Made by a program: the position numbers and the translations under genes
In this document: piece after piece, positions 8,851 to 17,350 of the stretch
How positions within the stretch are numbered: the first letter of the stretch is position 1
Layout of the letters: the number at the start of each line of letters is the position of its first letter
Source: Microthrixaceae bacterium
Lineage (GTDB): Bacteria; Actinomycetota; Acidimicrobiia; Acidimicrobiales; Acidimicrobilacustridaceae
Direction of reading: 5' to 3'
Assembly: GCA_947449015.1 (NCBI GenBank)
Contig: CANFQA010000017.1
Span: 1 to 52,357, forward strand
Length of the DNA: 52,357 nucleotides
The notes under the pieces: generated by a model
What the model was told of the DNA's origin: nothing
The model's database searches: none
The model's input: the letters and a program-made list of their open reading frames with translations, nothing else

Positions 8851-9390
8851 ATGTCCCGTGTCGGTAAAGCACCGATCCCCGTGCCGAAGGGCGTTGAGAT
8901 TTCGATCTCCGGCTCCCACGTCACCGTGAAAGGCCCCAAGGGCACCCTTGAGCGCGATATCCCCGGTGAGATCACCGTCCGTGAGGACGAGGGTCAGCTG
9001 GTGGTTGAGCGCCCCAACGACGAACGCCAGAATCGTGCACTGCATGGTCTGGTGCGCTCGCTGGTGAACAACATGGTCATCGGCGTGAGCGAGGGTTACC
9101 GCAAGGAACTCGAGATCATCGGCGTCGGCTACCGCGCCACTCCCAAGGGTGACACCGCACTCGAGCTGGCGCTCGGGTTCAGCCACCCGGTCAGCGTCCA
9201 GGCCCCGGCCGGCATCACCTTTGAGGTCGCAACCCCGACCCAGATCGCCGTCATCGGTACCGACAAGGAGACCGTCGGTCAGGTCGCCGCAAACATTCGA
9301 GCCATCCGTAAGCCTGAGCCCTACAAGGGCAAGGGCGTCCGTTACCGCGGCGAACACGTCGTGCGTAAAGCGGGCAAGGCCGGGAAGTAG
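8851..9390 (+). CDS. rplF: 50S ribosomal protein L6 (uL6)
   Basis: This 179-residue protein has the two-domain uL6 pattern: [20 protein letters not shown] at the start, and [20 protein letters not shown] with [12 protein letters not shown] at the end. It sits near the sarcin-ricin loop. A full AGGAGG overlapping the rpsH stop lies 6 nt before the ATG. Confidence 0.98.
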   Translation: MSRVGKAPIPVPKGVEISISGSHVTVKGPKGTLERDIPGEITVREDEGQLVVERPNDERQNRALHGLVRSLVNNMVIGVSEGYRKELEIIGVGYRATPKGDTALELALGFSHPVSVQAPAGITFEVATPTQIAVIGTDKETVGQVAANIRAIRKPEPYKGKGVRYRGEHVVRKAGKAGK

Positions 9391-9398
9391 GGAATCTC

Positions 9399-9764
9399 AT
9401 GAGCGACAGTGCAAAGCAGAAACGAGAAGCACGTATCCGTCGTCACCGCCGTGTGCGCAAGCACGTGCGTGGCAGCGCCGAGCGTCCCCGTCTCGCCGTG
9501 TTCCGTTCCAACCGCCACATCAGTGCGCAGGTTATCGATGACATCACCGGCCGTACCTTGGCCGCGGCGTCAACCGTCGAGACCGGCACCGTATCGGGTG
9601 GCACTAGCAACATCGCCGCCGCATCCGCGGTGGGTCGCCTCGTGGCCGATCGGGCCAAGGCTGCAGGTGTCGACAAGGTCGTTTTCGACCGCGGCGGTTT
9701 CCTCTACCACGGTCGTGTGGCCGCGGTGGCAGATGCCGCTCGAGAAGCAGGACTGGAGTTCTGA
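9399..9764 (+). CDS. rplR: 50S ribosomal protein L18 (uL18)
   Basis: This 121-residue protein carries [20 protein letters not shown] and [20 protein letters not shown] and ends in [20 protein letters not shown], typical of uL18, which binds 5S rRNA with uL5. Its stop shares a base with rpsE (TGATG). Confidence 0.98.
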   Translation: MSDSAKQKREARIRRHRRVRKHVRGSAERPRLAVFRSNRHISAQVIDDITGRTLAAASTVETGTVSGGTSNIAAASAVGRLVADRAKAAGVDKVVFDRGGFLYHGRVAAVADAAREAGLEF

Positions 9765-10327
9765 TGGCTCTCAACATTGATGCACTCGCCCTGCGCGAGT
9801 CCCGCGTGATCAACATCAACCGCGTGGCCAAGGTGGTCAAGGGCGGACGTCGGTTCTCCTTCACCGCTCTTGTGGTCATTGGCGATGGTGCCGGTCATGT
9901 TGGTCTCGGCTACGGCAAGGCCAAGGAAGTTCCGCTCGCCATTCAGAAGGGCACCGAAGAGGCTCGCAAGAATCTCTTCGCCGTTCCGATCGCTGGGACC
10001 ACCGTCACCCACCCGGTCATCGGCCGCATGGGCGCCGGTCGCGTGCTCATCAAGCCAGCTGCTCCCGGTACTGGTGTGATCGCCGGCGGCGCCGCCCGCG
10101 CCATCCTCGAAGAGGCCGGCATTCACGACGTGCTGTGCAAGTCACTCGGCTCGTCGAACCACATCAACGTGGCCCGAGCCACCATCGCCGGTTTGCAGGA
10201 TCTTCGTCGTCCCGACGAGATCGCCCGTCTCCGCGGCCTTTCGCCTGAGGAATTCGTTCCGAAGGGCATGCTCGAGGCCTATAAGGAATCAGAGCGCGGT
10301 CCGCATATCCCGACTGAGGTCGCATAA
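9764..10327 (+). CDS. rpsE: 30S ribosomal protein S5 (uS5)
   Basis: This 187-residue protein contains [20 protein letters not shown] and [20 protein letters not shown], then [20 protein letters not shown]. This is the standard order of the uS5 N-terminal double-stranded-RNA-binding-like domain and C-terminal domain. It contributes to decoding fidelity and the mRNA entry. The stop overlaps the rpmD start (TAATG). Confidence 0.98.
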   Translation: MALNIDALALRESRVININRVAKVVKGGRRFSFTALVVIGDGAGHVGLGYGKAKEVPLAIQKGTEEARKNLFAVPIAGTTVTHPVIGRMGAGRVLIKPAAPGTGVIAGGAARAILEEAGIHDVLCKSLGSSNHINVARATIAGLQDLRRPDEIARLRGLSPEEFVPKGMLEAYKESERGPHIPTEVA

Positions 10328-10530
10328 TGGCTGAACTCAAGGTGACCCAGGTCCGTTCCGCCATCGGCATCAAGCCCAAGCACCGTGGCACGCTGCGGGC
10401 GCTCGGACTCCGTGGCATTGGCAAGACCAATACCCTTCCCGACCGTCCCGAGATTCGCGGCATGCTTGCACGCGTGCCCCATCTCGTTACCGTCGAGGAA
10501 ACCAACTCCGGCACTGCCGGCGAGGCATAA
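10327..10530 (+). CDS. rpmD: 50S ribosomal protein L30 (uL30)
   Basis: This 67-residue protein reads LKVTQVRSAIGIKPKHRGTL followed by RALGLRGIGKTNTLPDRPEI, the compact uL30 fold. Its length is slightly above the usual 60 because of a short polar C-terminus. Confidence 0.97.
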   Translation: MAELKVTQVRSAIGIKPKHRGTLRALGLRGIGKTNTLPDRPEIRGMLARVPHLVTVEETNSGTAGEA

Positions 10531-10540
10531 GGATACGAAC

Positions 10541-11029
10541 GTGAAGATCCACGATCTCCAGCCCGCACCGGGCTCCAACCGTCGCCGCAAGCGCGTCGGC
10601 CGCGGTATTGGCGGCAAAGGCGGCAAGACTGCAGGCCGCGGTACCAAGGGCCAGAACGCACGCGGCAACATCCCGGCGCGTTTCGAAGGTGGCCAGATGC
10701 CCCTTCACATGCGTATGCCGAAGCTGCGAGGGTTCAACAACCCCTTCCGCGTCGAGTACCACGCCCTCAATCTCGATGCGCTTGATGCCTCCGGCCTCGA
10801 CGTCGCCGATCCCGAGTCCATGCTCGCCTCGGGTCTGACCCACAAGGGTGCGCTGGTCAAGGTTCTCGGTCGCGGTGAGATCACCCGAGCGATGACCGTC
10901 CGGGCCCATGGCTTCTCGAAGTCAGCTGAGGCTGCCATCACTGCCGCTGGCGGTAGTGTCGAAGTTCTGCCCCTTCCCTGGGGTGACCGTCGTCCGCCTG
11001 CCAACGGCAGCCAATTCACCAACCGCTGA
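10541..11029 (+). CDS. rplO: 50S ribosomal protein L15 (uL15)
   Basis: This 162-residue protein has the standard N-terminus MKIHDLQPAPGSNRRRKRVG from a GTG start 10 nt after rpmD, the RGIGGKGGKTAGRGTKGQNA Gly-rich arm, and a globular C-terminal domain ending in a variable tail. Longer upstream in-frame starts would run into rpmD and do not match the family. Confidence 0.97.
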   Translation: MKIHDLQPAPGSNRRRKRVGRGIGGKGGKTAGRGTKGQNARGNIPARFEGGQMPLHMRMPKLRGFNNPFRVEYHALNLDALDASGLDVADPESMLASGLTHKGALVKVLGRGEITRAMTVRAHGFSKSAEAAITAAGGSVEVLPLPWGDRRPPANGSQFTNR

Positions 11030-11063
11030 TCCGACCCGATTCGACCGCGGCAGGAGCCCACCG

Positions 11064-12377
11064 GTGATCTCCAACCTGAAGAACATCTTCAAGGTCGCAG
11101 ACCTTCGCAACAAGGTGCTGTTTACCCTGTTCATGATTGCGCTCTACCGGCTCGGGGCCCATCTCCCGACGCCGGGTATTGACGTTGCTGCGCTCAAGCA
11201 ACTCAAGTCGAGCGCAGACACTGGCGGCATCCTCGCGTTCCTCAAGCTGTTCTCGGGTGGCGCGCTGACGAATTTCGCAATCTTCGCTCTTGGGATCATG
11301 CCGTACATCACTGCGTCGATCATCATGCAGATCCTCGGTGTGGTTATTCCGAAACTTGAGGAATGGCAGAACCAGGGCGCAGTCGGCCAGCGCAAGATCA
11401 CCCAGTGGACCCGCTATGTCACCATCGGCATCGCACTGCTGCAGTCCACTGGCCTTGCCTATCTGTTCCACAACGGTGGCGGCGGTCTCCGCGGTGGCAA
11501 CAACACGGGCATCGATCTCGTGCCGCACTTTGACGTCGCTCACGTGCTGCTCATTGTGCTCACGCTCACCACTGGTACCGCGCTGCTTATGTGGATGGGC
11601 GAGCTCATCACTCAGCGTGGCATTGGTAACGGCATGTCGATCATCATCTTCGCCTCGGTCGTGAGCATCCTCCCGGGCATGCTCGGTCAGATCAAGGCCA
11701 ACGGCGGAATCACTGCGCTCATCCTTGTGCTCATTGGTTACGGCTTCATCCTCGTGGCCATCGTGTTCGTCGAACAGGGGCAGCGACGTATTCCGGTGCA
11801 GTTCGCGAAGCGCGTCGTTGGCCGCCGCATGTACGGCGGTCAGAGCACCTACATCCCGCTCAAGGTCAATCAGTCCGGCGTGATTCCGATCATCTTCGCC
11901 AGCTCTGTGCTGTATTTGCCACAGCTGCTGTCGTTCGTGCTTCCGGCTGACGGTTGGGGCAAAAGCTTCCAGGACTGGATCTCTTCGAACCTCGTCACTC
12001 CGAACGCTCCGATCCACATGATCGTCTTTGGTCTGCTCATCATCGGATTCGCGTACTTCTACACGGCCATCACCTTCGATCCAGTGAAGCAGGCCGATCA
12101 GTTGCGTAAGCAGGGTGGCTTCATCCCCGGTATTCGTCCCGGCCCCCAGACCGAGCGCTACCTGGCCAAGGTGCTCTCCCGCATCACGCTGCCGGGCGCA
12201 TTGTTCATCGCTGCCGTTGCGCTTATCCCTTCCTACATCTTGACCACCTATCTGCCGGGCACCACGGTGCAGTTCACCGGTATCTCGATCCTCATCTCGG
12301 TGGGTGTGGCACTTGAGACCATGAAGCAGGTCGACAGTCAGTTGATGCAGCGCAACTACGAAGGATTCCTGAAGTAG
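11064..12377 (+). CDS. secY: Protein translocase subunit SecY
   Basis: This 437-residue membrane protein is the channel of the Sec translocon. It starts at GTG 11064, with CAGGAG 7 nt upstream, and reads SNLKNIFKVADLRNKVLFTL. Diagnostic segments include YRLGAHLPTPGID, FSGGALTNFAIFALGIMPYI in the plug/TM2 region, GELITQRGIGNGMSIIIFAS, and the cytoplasmic loop FVEQGQRRIPVQFAKRVVGR. About ten membrane helices are visible. It follows rplO by 34 nt and overlaps adk (TAGTG). A large open frame on the opposite strand is an artefact of base composition. Confidence 0.98.
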   Translation: MISNLKNIFKVADLRNKVLFTLFMIALYRLGAHLPTPGIDVAALKQLKSSADTGGILAFLKLFSGGALTNFAIFALGIMPYITASIIMQILGVVIPKLEEWQNQGAVGQRKITQWTRYVTIGIALLQSTGLAYLFHNGGGGLRGGNNTGIDLVPHFDVAHVLLIVLTLTTGTALLMWMGELITQRGIGNGMSIIIFASVVSILPGMLGQIKANGGITALILVLIGYGFILVAIVFVEQGQRRIPVQFAKRVVGRRMYGGQSTYIPLKVNQSGVIPIIFASSVLYLPQLLSFVLPADGWGKSFQDWISSNLVTPNAPIHMIVFGLLIIGFAYFYTAITFDPVKQADQLRKQGGFIPGIRPGPQTERYLAKVLSRITLPGALFIAAVALIPSYILTTYLPGTTVQFTGISILISVGVALETMKQVDSQLMQRNYEGFLK

Positions 12378-13027
12378 TGGCACTCCGCCTGGTCATCTTC
12401 GGACGGCAGGGCGCCGGAAAGGGCACACAGTCCCCGCGACTGTCGGCGCGCTACGGCACCCCGCACATCTCCACCGGCGATATGTTGCGCGCGGCTGTGG
12501 CCAACGCGACTCCGCTCGGCATCGAGGCCAAAGCGGTCATGGACTCCGGTGGACTCGTCTCCGATGAGATCATCCTTGGTGTGGTTGAGGAACGTCTTGC
12601 CGAGGCCGATGTACAGGCCAGCGGGTTCCTGCTTGACGGCTTCCCGCGCACAGTTGTGCAGGCCGAAGGTCTGGCCCGGTTTGCCGATGTCGACGTCGCT
12701 ATTGATCTCGTGGTGCCCGAAGAGGTTGTGCTCGAACGCATGTCCTCTCGTCGGGTGTGCTCCTCATGTGGCCGGGTGTACTCCTTGTCACAGCCGCCGG
12801 CCACCGACTGGACCTGCGACTCCTGTGGTTCAGCGGTTGTCCAGCGCACCGACGACACCCCCGAGGCGATCGCCAAACGTCTGAACACCTATGCCACAGA
12901 GACACAGCCCACCATCGATTGGTACAGCGAAGCTGGTCTCCTTATTGCGGTTGACGGTCTCGGCACACCCGATGAGATCACCGAGCGCCTGCTCGCCGCC
13001 ATCGATGCCGCTGTCGTTGCCCGCTGA
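12377..13027 (+). CDS. adk: Adenylate kinase, zinc-LID form
   Basis: This 216-residue kinase interconverts AMP, ADP and ATP. The P-loop is GRQGAGKGTQ (9-18), with Arg-Gln in place of the common Pro-Pro. STGDMLR and LLDGFPRT are the AMP and core motifs. The LID carries four cysteines (128, 131, 147, 150) that should bind zinc. The start is a GTG overlapping the secY stop by one base (TAGTG). The secY-adk-map order is widely conserved. Confidence 0.98.
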   Translation: MALRLVIFGRQGAGKGTQSPRLSARYGTPHISTGDMLRAAVANATPLGIEAKAVMDSGGLVSDEIILGVVEERLAEADVQASGFLLDGFPRTVVQAEGLARFADVDVAIDLVVPEEVVLERMSSRRVCSSCGRVYSLSQPPATDWTCDSCGSAVVQRTDDTPEAIAKRLNTYATETQPTIDWYSEAGLLIAVDGLGTPDEITERLLAAIDAAVVAR

Positions 13028-13051
13028 ACCGCTGAGAGTTCTCTGACAACC

Positions 13052-13795
13052 ATGGCGAGGCGAACCGCGTCGGAACTTCGCAGTATGCGCGAGGCGGGTC
13101 GAGTCGTTGCTGAGATGCATGAACGCATCCGGGCCGCGGTGCGACCGGGCGTGAGCACAGCGCAACTTGATGCTGTTGGTCGCGATGTCATCGCGAAACG
13201 AGGGGCCACTTCGAACTTCCTCGGCTATCACGGGTTTCCGGCAGTGATCTGTGCCTCGCCCAATGATGTGATTGTTCACGGGATTCCGGGAGCATTCGTG
13301 CTCTCAGAAGGCGACATCATCTCGATCGACTGCGGCGCGGTGGTCGATGGCTGGCATGGCGACGCTGCATTCACGATGGGGGTCGGGGAGATTTCTCCGG
13401 AGGCCGCCCGTCTCATCGAAGTAACTGAGGCTTCGCTCTACGCCGGGATCTCCGCAATGGTGGATGGCAATCACATCGGTGACATCGGGGCAGCCATCCA
13501 GAGTGTGGTTGAGGCCGCCGGATTCTCGATCGTGGAGGAGTACGTCGGCCACGGAATCGGCCGGGCCATGCATGAGAGCCCCGAAGTGCCCAACTACGGG
13601 CGGCCCGGCACCGGTGGTCGGCTCCATACCGGCATGACCCTGGCGGTGGAGCCCATGGTCAATGTGGGCTCGGCTGAGACCTTCCTCACCGAGGACGGCT
13701 GGACAGTGGTCACCGCCGATCAGGCACTTTCGGCCCATTTCGAGCACACGATTGCCATCACGGACCATGGCCCCGAGATCCTTACGAGGCCGTAG
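13052..13795 (+). CDS. map: Methionine aminopeptidase, type I
   Basis: This 247-residue enzyme removes N-terminal Met from nascent proteins. All five dinuclear metal ligands are in place: Asp93, Asp104, His167, Glu200 and Glu231. The YHGFPAVICASPNDVIVHGI and GHGIGRAMHE segments are typical. No SH3-binding-type zinc extension is present, so it is the simple type Ia form. It lies 24 nt after adk and is the last gene before the independent infA promoter. Confidence 0.97.
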   Translation: MARRTASELRSMREAGRVVAEMHERIRAAVRPGVSTAQLDAVGRDVIAKRGATSNFLGYHGFPAVICASPNDVIVHGIPGAFVLSEGDIISIDCGAVVDGWHGDAAFTMGVGEISPEAARLIEVTEASLYAGISAMVDGNHIGDIGAAIQSVVEAAGFSIVEEYVGHGIGRAMHESPEVPNYGRPGTGGRLHTGMTLAVEPMVNVGSAETFLTEDGWTVVTADQALSAHFEHTIAITDHGPEILTRP

Positions 13796-13849
13796 CGGCC
13801 TGGTGGACCGGTGCCATACCACACCGGCGGGGGCCCCGGGATGCCGGTT

Positions 13850-13878
13850 TTGTGTTCGAGGAGGGCCGCCGCTAGGGT
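13850..13878 (+). promoter_or_regulatory. Promoter for infA
   Basis: TTGTGT (13850-13855) and TAGGGT (13873-13878) are 17 nt apart, a good sigma-70-type match with an actinobacterial-looking -10. Transcription would start near 13885, giving infA a leader of about 155 nt. It implies infA and the alpha-operon genes can be made separately from secY-adk-map. Confidence 0.65.
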
Positions 13879-13970
13879 TGCCCCTCGGCCAAATACGCCT
13901 CGCGCTCGTTCGCGTTCCCGACGCGGCCGTGCAGCAGGAAGTTCAAGCAAGAAGTACACGCCGGAACTTC

Positions 13971-14022
13971 CAGTACGGATCATCAGTACGCATCATCACT
14001 ACAAATCATCAGTACGAGTTTT
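13971..14022 (+). repeat. 13-bp tandem repeat in the infA leader
   Basis: Four successive 13-mers read CAGTACGGATCAT (13971), CAGTACGCATCAT (13984), CACTACAAATCAT (13997) and CAGTACGAGTTTT (14010). The first two differ at one base; the last diverges in its second half. The array ends 19 nt before the infA start codon. It could be a recent slippage product or a protein or RNA recognition array. Confidence 0.85.
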
Positions 14023-14029
14023 CACGAGC

Positions 14030-14034
14030 AGGAG
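14030..14034 (+). promoter_or_regulatory. Shine-Dalgarno sequence that sets the infA CTG start
   Basis: AGGAG ends 7 nt before the CTG at 14042, ideal spacing. No ATG, GTG or TTG in the right frame lies near it, so this site is the main evidence for a CTG start. Confidence 0.7.
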
Positions 14035-14041
14035 CAGTGCC

Positions 14042-14266
14042 CTGGCAAAGCCAAAAGAAGACGCGATCGTCCTTGAGGGGACGGTGATCGAGCCTCTGCC
14101 GAACGCCATGTTCCGCGTCGAGCTCGAAAATGGCCACAAAGTGTTGGCCCATATCTCAGGGAAGATGCGCATGCATTACATCCGCATTCTTCCCGGCGAC
14201 CGGGTCCAGGTAGAGCTCACGCCCTACGACCTCACCCGGGGACGCATCACCTATCGCTACAAGTGA
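14042..14266 (+). CDS. infA: Translation initiation factor IF-1, apparent CTG start
   Basis: The frame gives (M)[20 protein letters not shown] followed by [20 protein letters not shown] and ends RGRITYRYK. This is a complete S1-fold IF-1 of 74 residues, the family length. The codon where Met belongs is CTG, with AGGAG 7 nt upstream. The nearest in-frame ATGs (13811, 13841) are over 200 nt upstream, before or inside the predicted promoter, and would add about 70 residues of low-complexity sequence. IF-1 occupies the A site during initiation. Expression from its own promoter and a weak start could tune its dose. A sequencing error at the start codon is the main alternative. Confidence 0.93.
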   Translation: MAKPKEDAIVLEGTVIEPLPNAMFRVELENGHKVLAHISGKMRMHYIRILPGDRVQVELTPYDLTRGRITYRYK

Positions 14267-14389
14267 TGCGCCAGTAACACCAGCAGGACCAGACAGTGAG
14301 TGTTCGACCAACAGGGGTCGAACCCGTCGAGGGGAACACGCCTCGATGAACCGGATCATTCGATCACGGCGAAAGAAAGCAAGAAAGAT

Positions 14390-14503
14390 TTGAAAGTACG
14401 TCCAAGCGTCAAGAAGATCTGTGAGAAGTGCAAGGTGATCCGCCGCCATGGGCGTGTGCAGGTCATCTGTGAGAACCCTCGTCACAAGCAACGGCAGGGC
14501 TGA
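14390..14503 (+). CDS. rpmJ: 50S ribosomal protein L36 (bL36), TTG start
   Basis: This 37-residue protein reads [20 protein letters not shown] followed by [17 protein letters not shown]. It is the zinc form, with Cys11, Cys14, Cys27 and His32 as ligands. The start codon is TTG at 14390, preceded by a poor purine tract (AAGAAAG). A longer in-frame ATG at 14300 would add 30 unrelated residues. It is 123 nt after infA and 3 nt before rpsM. Confidence 0.95.
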   Translation: MKVRPSVKKICEKCKVIRRHGRVQVICENPRHKQRQG

Positions 14504-14506
14504 TCG

Positions 14507-14884
14507 ATGGCACGTATCGCAGGCGTCGACATTCCTCGTGAGAAGCGACTCGTTATCTCACTCACCTACATCTACGGCATCGGTAACACCATTGCCGCCA
14601 CGATCTGTGAAGCCACTGGCATCGATCAGAGCACGCGAGTTCGCGATCTGACCGACGAAGAGGTCAACAAGATCCGTGCGTTCATCGATAGCGGCGTCAA
14701 GGTCGAAGGTGACCTGCGCCGTGAGGTCGATCAGGACATCCGTCGCAAGATGGAGATCGGTTGTTACCAGGGCCTGCGCCATCGTCGCGGCCTTCCGGTG
14801 CGTGGTCAGCGCACGCATACCAATGCTCGTACTCGCAAGGGCCCGAAGAAGACTGTGGCCGGCAAGAAGAAGGTGGGTCGCTAG
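14507..14884 (+). CDS. rpsM: 30S ribosomal protein S13 (uS13)
   Basis: This 125-residue protein starts [20 protein letters not shown], has the [13 protein letters not shown] helix-turn region and ends in [20 protein letters not shown] plus a basic tail. It is a 30S head protein contacting P-site tRNA and bridging to the 50S. It begins the typical alpha-operon order rpsM-rpsK-rpsD-rpoA-rplQ. Confidence 0.98.
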   Translation: MARIAGVDIPREKRLVISLTYIYGIGNTIAATICEATGIDQSTRVRDLTDEEVNKIRAFIDSGVKVEGDLRREVDQDIRRKMEIGCYQGLRHRRGLPVRGQRTHTNARTRKGPKKTVAGKKKVGR

Positions 14885-14886
14885 TT

Positions 14887-15285
14887 ATGGCCAAGCCAGC
14901 AGCGGGCGGCCGTCGCCCCCGCAAGAAGGAACGAAAGAACGTCTCCTACGGCGTCGCTCACATCAAGAGCTCGTTCAACAACACCATCGTCAGCATCACC
15001 GACCAGCAGGGCAATGTGCTCTCCTGGGCCTCGGCCGGCAATGTCGGTTTCAAGGGTTCGCGCAAAAGCACCCCGTTCGCCGCACAGATGGCGGCCGAGC
15101 AGTGTGCCAAGCGGGCCATGGAGCACGGCGTTCGCAAGGTCGATGTCGTGGTGAAGGGTCCGGGCTCCGGCCGCGAGACCGCCATCCGCAGCATCCAGAG
15201 CGCCGGCATCGAAGTCACCGGCATCAAGGATGTCACCCCGGTACCGCATAACGGTTGCCGCCAGCCCAAGCGTCGGAGGGTCTGA
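14887..15285 (+). CDS. rpsK: 30S ribosomal protein S11 (uS11)
   Basis: This 132-residue protein has [40 protein letters not shown] and the end [15 protein letters not shown], all conserved in uS11 of the 30S platform. The ATG at 14887, 2 nt after rpsM, gives the family-standard length; upstream in-frame ATGs lie inside rpsM. Confidence 0.98.
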   Translation: MAKPAAGGRRPRKKERKNVSYGVAHIKSSFNNTIVSITDQQGNVLSWASAGNVGFKGSRKSTPFAAQMAAEQCAKRAMEHGVRKVDVVVKGPGSGRETAIRSIQSAGIEVTGIKDVTPVPHNGCRQPKRRRV

Positions 15286-15287
15286 TC

Positions 15288-15905
15288 ATGGCTCGTTATA
15301 CCGGTCCCAAGGCCCGAGTCTCCCGTCGTCTCGGCACGAACATCTTCGGTACCAAGGGCGAAACTGTTGCCCTTGAGAAGCGCCCGTATCCCCCCGGTGA
15401 GCATGGCCGCACCCGCCGCCGTGGCAACCCGAGCGAGTACTTGCTTCAGATGCAGGAGAAGCAGAAGGCCCGTTTCACCTACGGCCTGTCCGAGAAGCAG
15501 TTCCGCAATCTCTACGAAGAGGCCTCCCGCAAGGAGGGCGTCACCGGCGAGAACATGCTCCGCTTCCTGGAACTTCGCCTCGACAATGTGATCTACCGCG
15601 CCGGTTGGGCAGCCACCCGTCCGCAGGCCCGTCAGTTCGTGGGTCACGGTCACGTGAATGTCAACGGTCGTCGTCTCGACATCCCCAGCTACCGCGTCCG
15701 CAAGGGCGACATCATCACGCTGCGCGACAAGGCGCAGGAGATGGTCGTCGTCCAGTGGAACCGCGACATGCTCGATCGCCGTCCCCCGACCTGGCTCGAA
15801 GCCAGCGAAGGCGGACTCATCATCACGGTGGCAGCGCTGCCCGTGCGTGACCAGATCGACGTGCCCGTGCGCGAGCAGCTCATCGTCGAGCTTTATTCGA
15901 AGTAG
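15288..15905 (+). CDS. rpsD: 30S ribosomal protein S4 (uS4), zinc-free form
   Basis: This 205-residue uS4 starts MARYTGPKARVSRRLGTNIF from the ATG 2 nt after rpsK. It lacks the N-terminal Cys cluster of zinc-binding forms and contains the S4 RNA-binding domain (ENMLRFLELRLDNVIYRAGW, then QARQFVGHGHVNVNGRRLDI). It nucleates 16S folding and in many bacteria represses the alpha operon. Confidence 0.98.
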   Translation: MARYTGPKARVSRRLGTNIFGTKGETVALEKRPYPPGEHGRTRRRGNPSEYLLQMQEKQKARFTYGLSEKQFRNLYEEASRKEGVTGENMLRFLELRLDNVIYRAGWAATRPQARQFVGHGHVNVNGRRLDIPSYRVRKGDIITLRDKAQEMVVVQWNRDMLDRRPPTWLEASEGGLIITVAALPVRDQIDVPVREQLIVELYSK

Positions 15906-15972
15906 ACGCACGCGGGTGGGGGAGGCCTCACCGCATGTGTCGATCAGCAACGAACGGAACCGAGGTACTTAC

Positions 15973-16911
15973 ATGTTGGTGATGCAACGTCCGAAGGTCG
16001 AAGCTCTTGGCGACGCAGAGGGGAACCGTCAGCTTTTCGCTGTCGGACCGCTCGAGCCGGGATTCGGCCACACACTGGGCAACTCTCTGCGCCGCACGCT
16101 TCTGTCGTCGATTCCCGGCGCAGCAGTCACGCAGGTTCGCTTCGATGAGGCGCTCCACGAATTCGACACCATCAAGGGTGTCACTGAGGATGTCACTGAT
16201 GTCATCCTCAACCTGAAGGACCTCGTCCTTCTGGTGCATAGCGATGAAGCAATCACCGTGCGCATCGACGTCACCGGCCCGGCTGAGGTCACCGCTGGTG
16301 ACATCAAGCTGCCGTCCGATGTTGAGATCCTCAACCCTGAGCTCCACATCGCCACGGTGAACGCAGAGGGCCGTCTCGCACTCGACGTCACTGTCGAGCG
16401 CGGTCGTGGCTACGTGTCAGCTGATCGCAACAAGTCCACCAGCACCATCGGTGTGATCCCGGTTGACTCGATCTTCTCGCCGGTGCGTCGCGTGACCTTC
16501 TCGGTCGAGCCCACCCGCGTCGAGCAGTCCACGGCATTCGATCGTCTGGTCCTCGATGTTGAGACTGACGGTTCGATCACTGCCCGCGATGCGCTTGCTT
16601 CAGCTGGTGCCACGCTGCAGGCCCTTGTCACCCTTGTCGCCGAGATGAGCGATGAGCCTCAGGGTCTGGAACTCGGCGAGGTCAGCATCATGAGTGTCGG
16701 TTCCCCCGACCTCGACCTCCCCATCGAGGACCTCGACCTTTCCGAGCGTCCCCGCAACTGCCTCAAGCGTGCGCAGGTCAACACCATCGGAGAGCTCCTG
16801 CAGAAGTCGATTGACGATCTCTTGACCGTCACCAACTTCGGACAGAAGTCGCTCGACGAAGTTATCGAGAAGCTCGACGAGCGCGGCTTGTCGCTCAAGC
16901 AACGGGACTGA
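15973..16911 (+). CDS. rpoA: RNA polymerase subunit alpha
   Basis: This 312-residue protein has the alpha-NTD dimerisation motif GFGHTLGNSLRRTLLSSIPG, the AVTQVRFDEALHEFDTIKGV segment, and an alpha-CTD with DLSERPRNCLKRAQVNTIGE and FGQKSLDEVIEKL, which contacts UP elements and activators. The start at 15973 (MLVMQRP) is 67 nt after rpsD; 15982 is a possible second ATG. Confidence 0.98.
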   Translation: MLVMQRPKVEALGDAEGNRQLFAVGPLEPGFGHTLGNSLRRTLLSSIPGAAVTQVRFDEALHEFDTIKGVTEDVTDVILNLKDLVLLVHSDEAITVRIDVTGPAEVTAGDIKLPSDVEILNPELHIATVNAEGRLALDVTVERGRGYVSADRNKSTSTIGVIPVDSIFSPVRRVTFSVEPTRVEQSTAFDRLVLDVETDGSITARDALASAGATLQALVTLVAEMSDEPQGLELGEVSIMSVGSPDLDLPIEDLDLSERPRNCLKRAQVNTIGELLQKSIDDLLTVTNFGQKSLDEVIEKLDERGLSLKQRD

Positions 16912-16917
16912 TCCACC

Positions 16918-17271
16918 ATGCCTGCAACCCCACGCAAATCCCGCCGCTTCGGCGGCAGTGCCTCACACCAGCGGCTCATGATGGCCAATCTTGCTGCCTC
17001 GCTGTTCGCTGCTGAGGGGATCGTCACCACCGAGGCCAAGGCCAAGGCGCTGCGTCCAATTGCTGAGAAGCTCATCACCAAGGCCAAGAAGGGCGGTGTC
17101 CACAATCAGCGTCTGGTGGTCTCCTTCCTTGGCGACCAGGAGATGGCCTCGAAGCTCTTCAGTGACATCGGACCTCGCTATGTCGATCGTCCCGGCGGCT
17201 ACACCCGCATCCTCAAGCTCGGTCCGCGTCAGGGCGATAACGCCCCGATGGCCCGCATCGAACTCATCTGA
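16918..17271 (+). CDS. rplQ: 50S ribosomal protein L17 (bL17)
   Basis: This 117-residue protein begins [20 protein letters not shown] and has [20 protein letters not shown] and a C-terminal [20 protein letters not shown], the bL17 pattern near the tunnel exit. It closes the alpha operon 6 nt after rpoA. Confidence 0.98.
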   Translation: MPATPRKSRRFGGSASHQRLMMANLAASLFAAEGIVTTEAKAKALRPIAEKLITKAKKGGVHNQRLVVSFLGDQEMASKLFSDIGPRYVDRPGGYTRILKLGPRQGDNAPMARIELI

Positions 17272-17350
17272 GCGACGGTTTCAGTTGGCCCGTCTCTACG
17301 GACGGTTCGTGCTGCTGTCGACCTCCGGTCCTTTTGGGGACTGAGGTCTG

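Noticed and set aside
11016-12383. 455-codon open frame on the minus strand across secY
   Set aside because: It is the mirror of a high-GC real gene. Its translation is rich in His, Asp and Arg with no domain, and secY on the + strand is certain.
13811-14041. ATG-started, 77-residue longer version of infA
   Set aside because: The added part is low-complexity, starts before the predicted promoter, and no IF-1 has such an extension. The AGGAG site points to the CTG.
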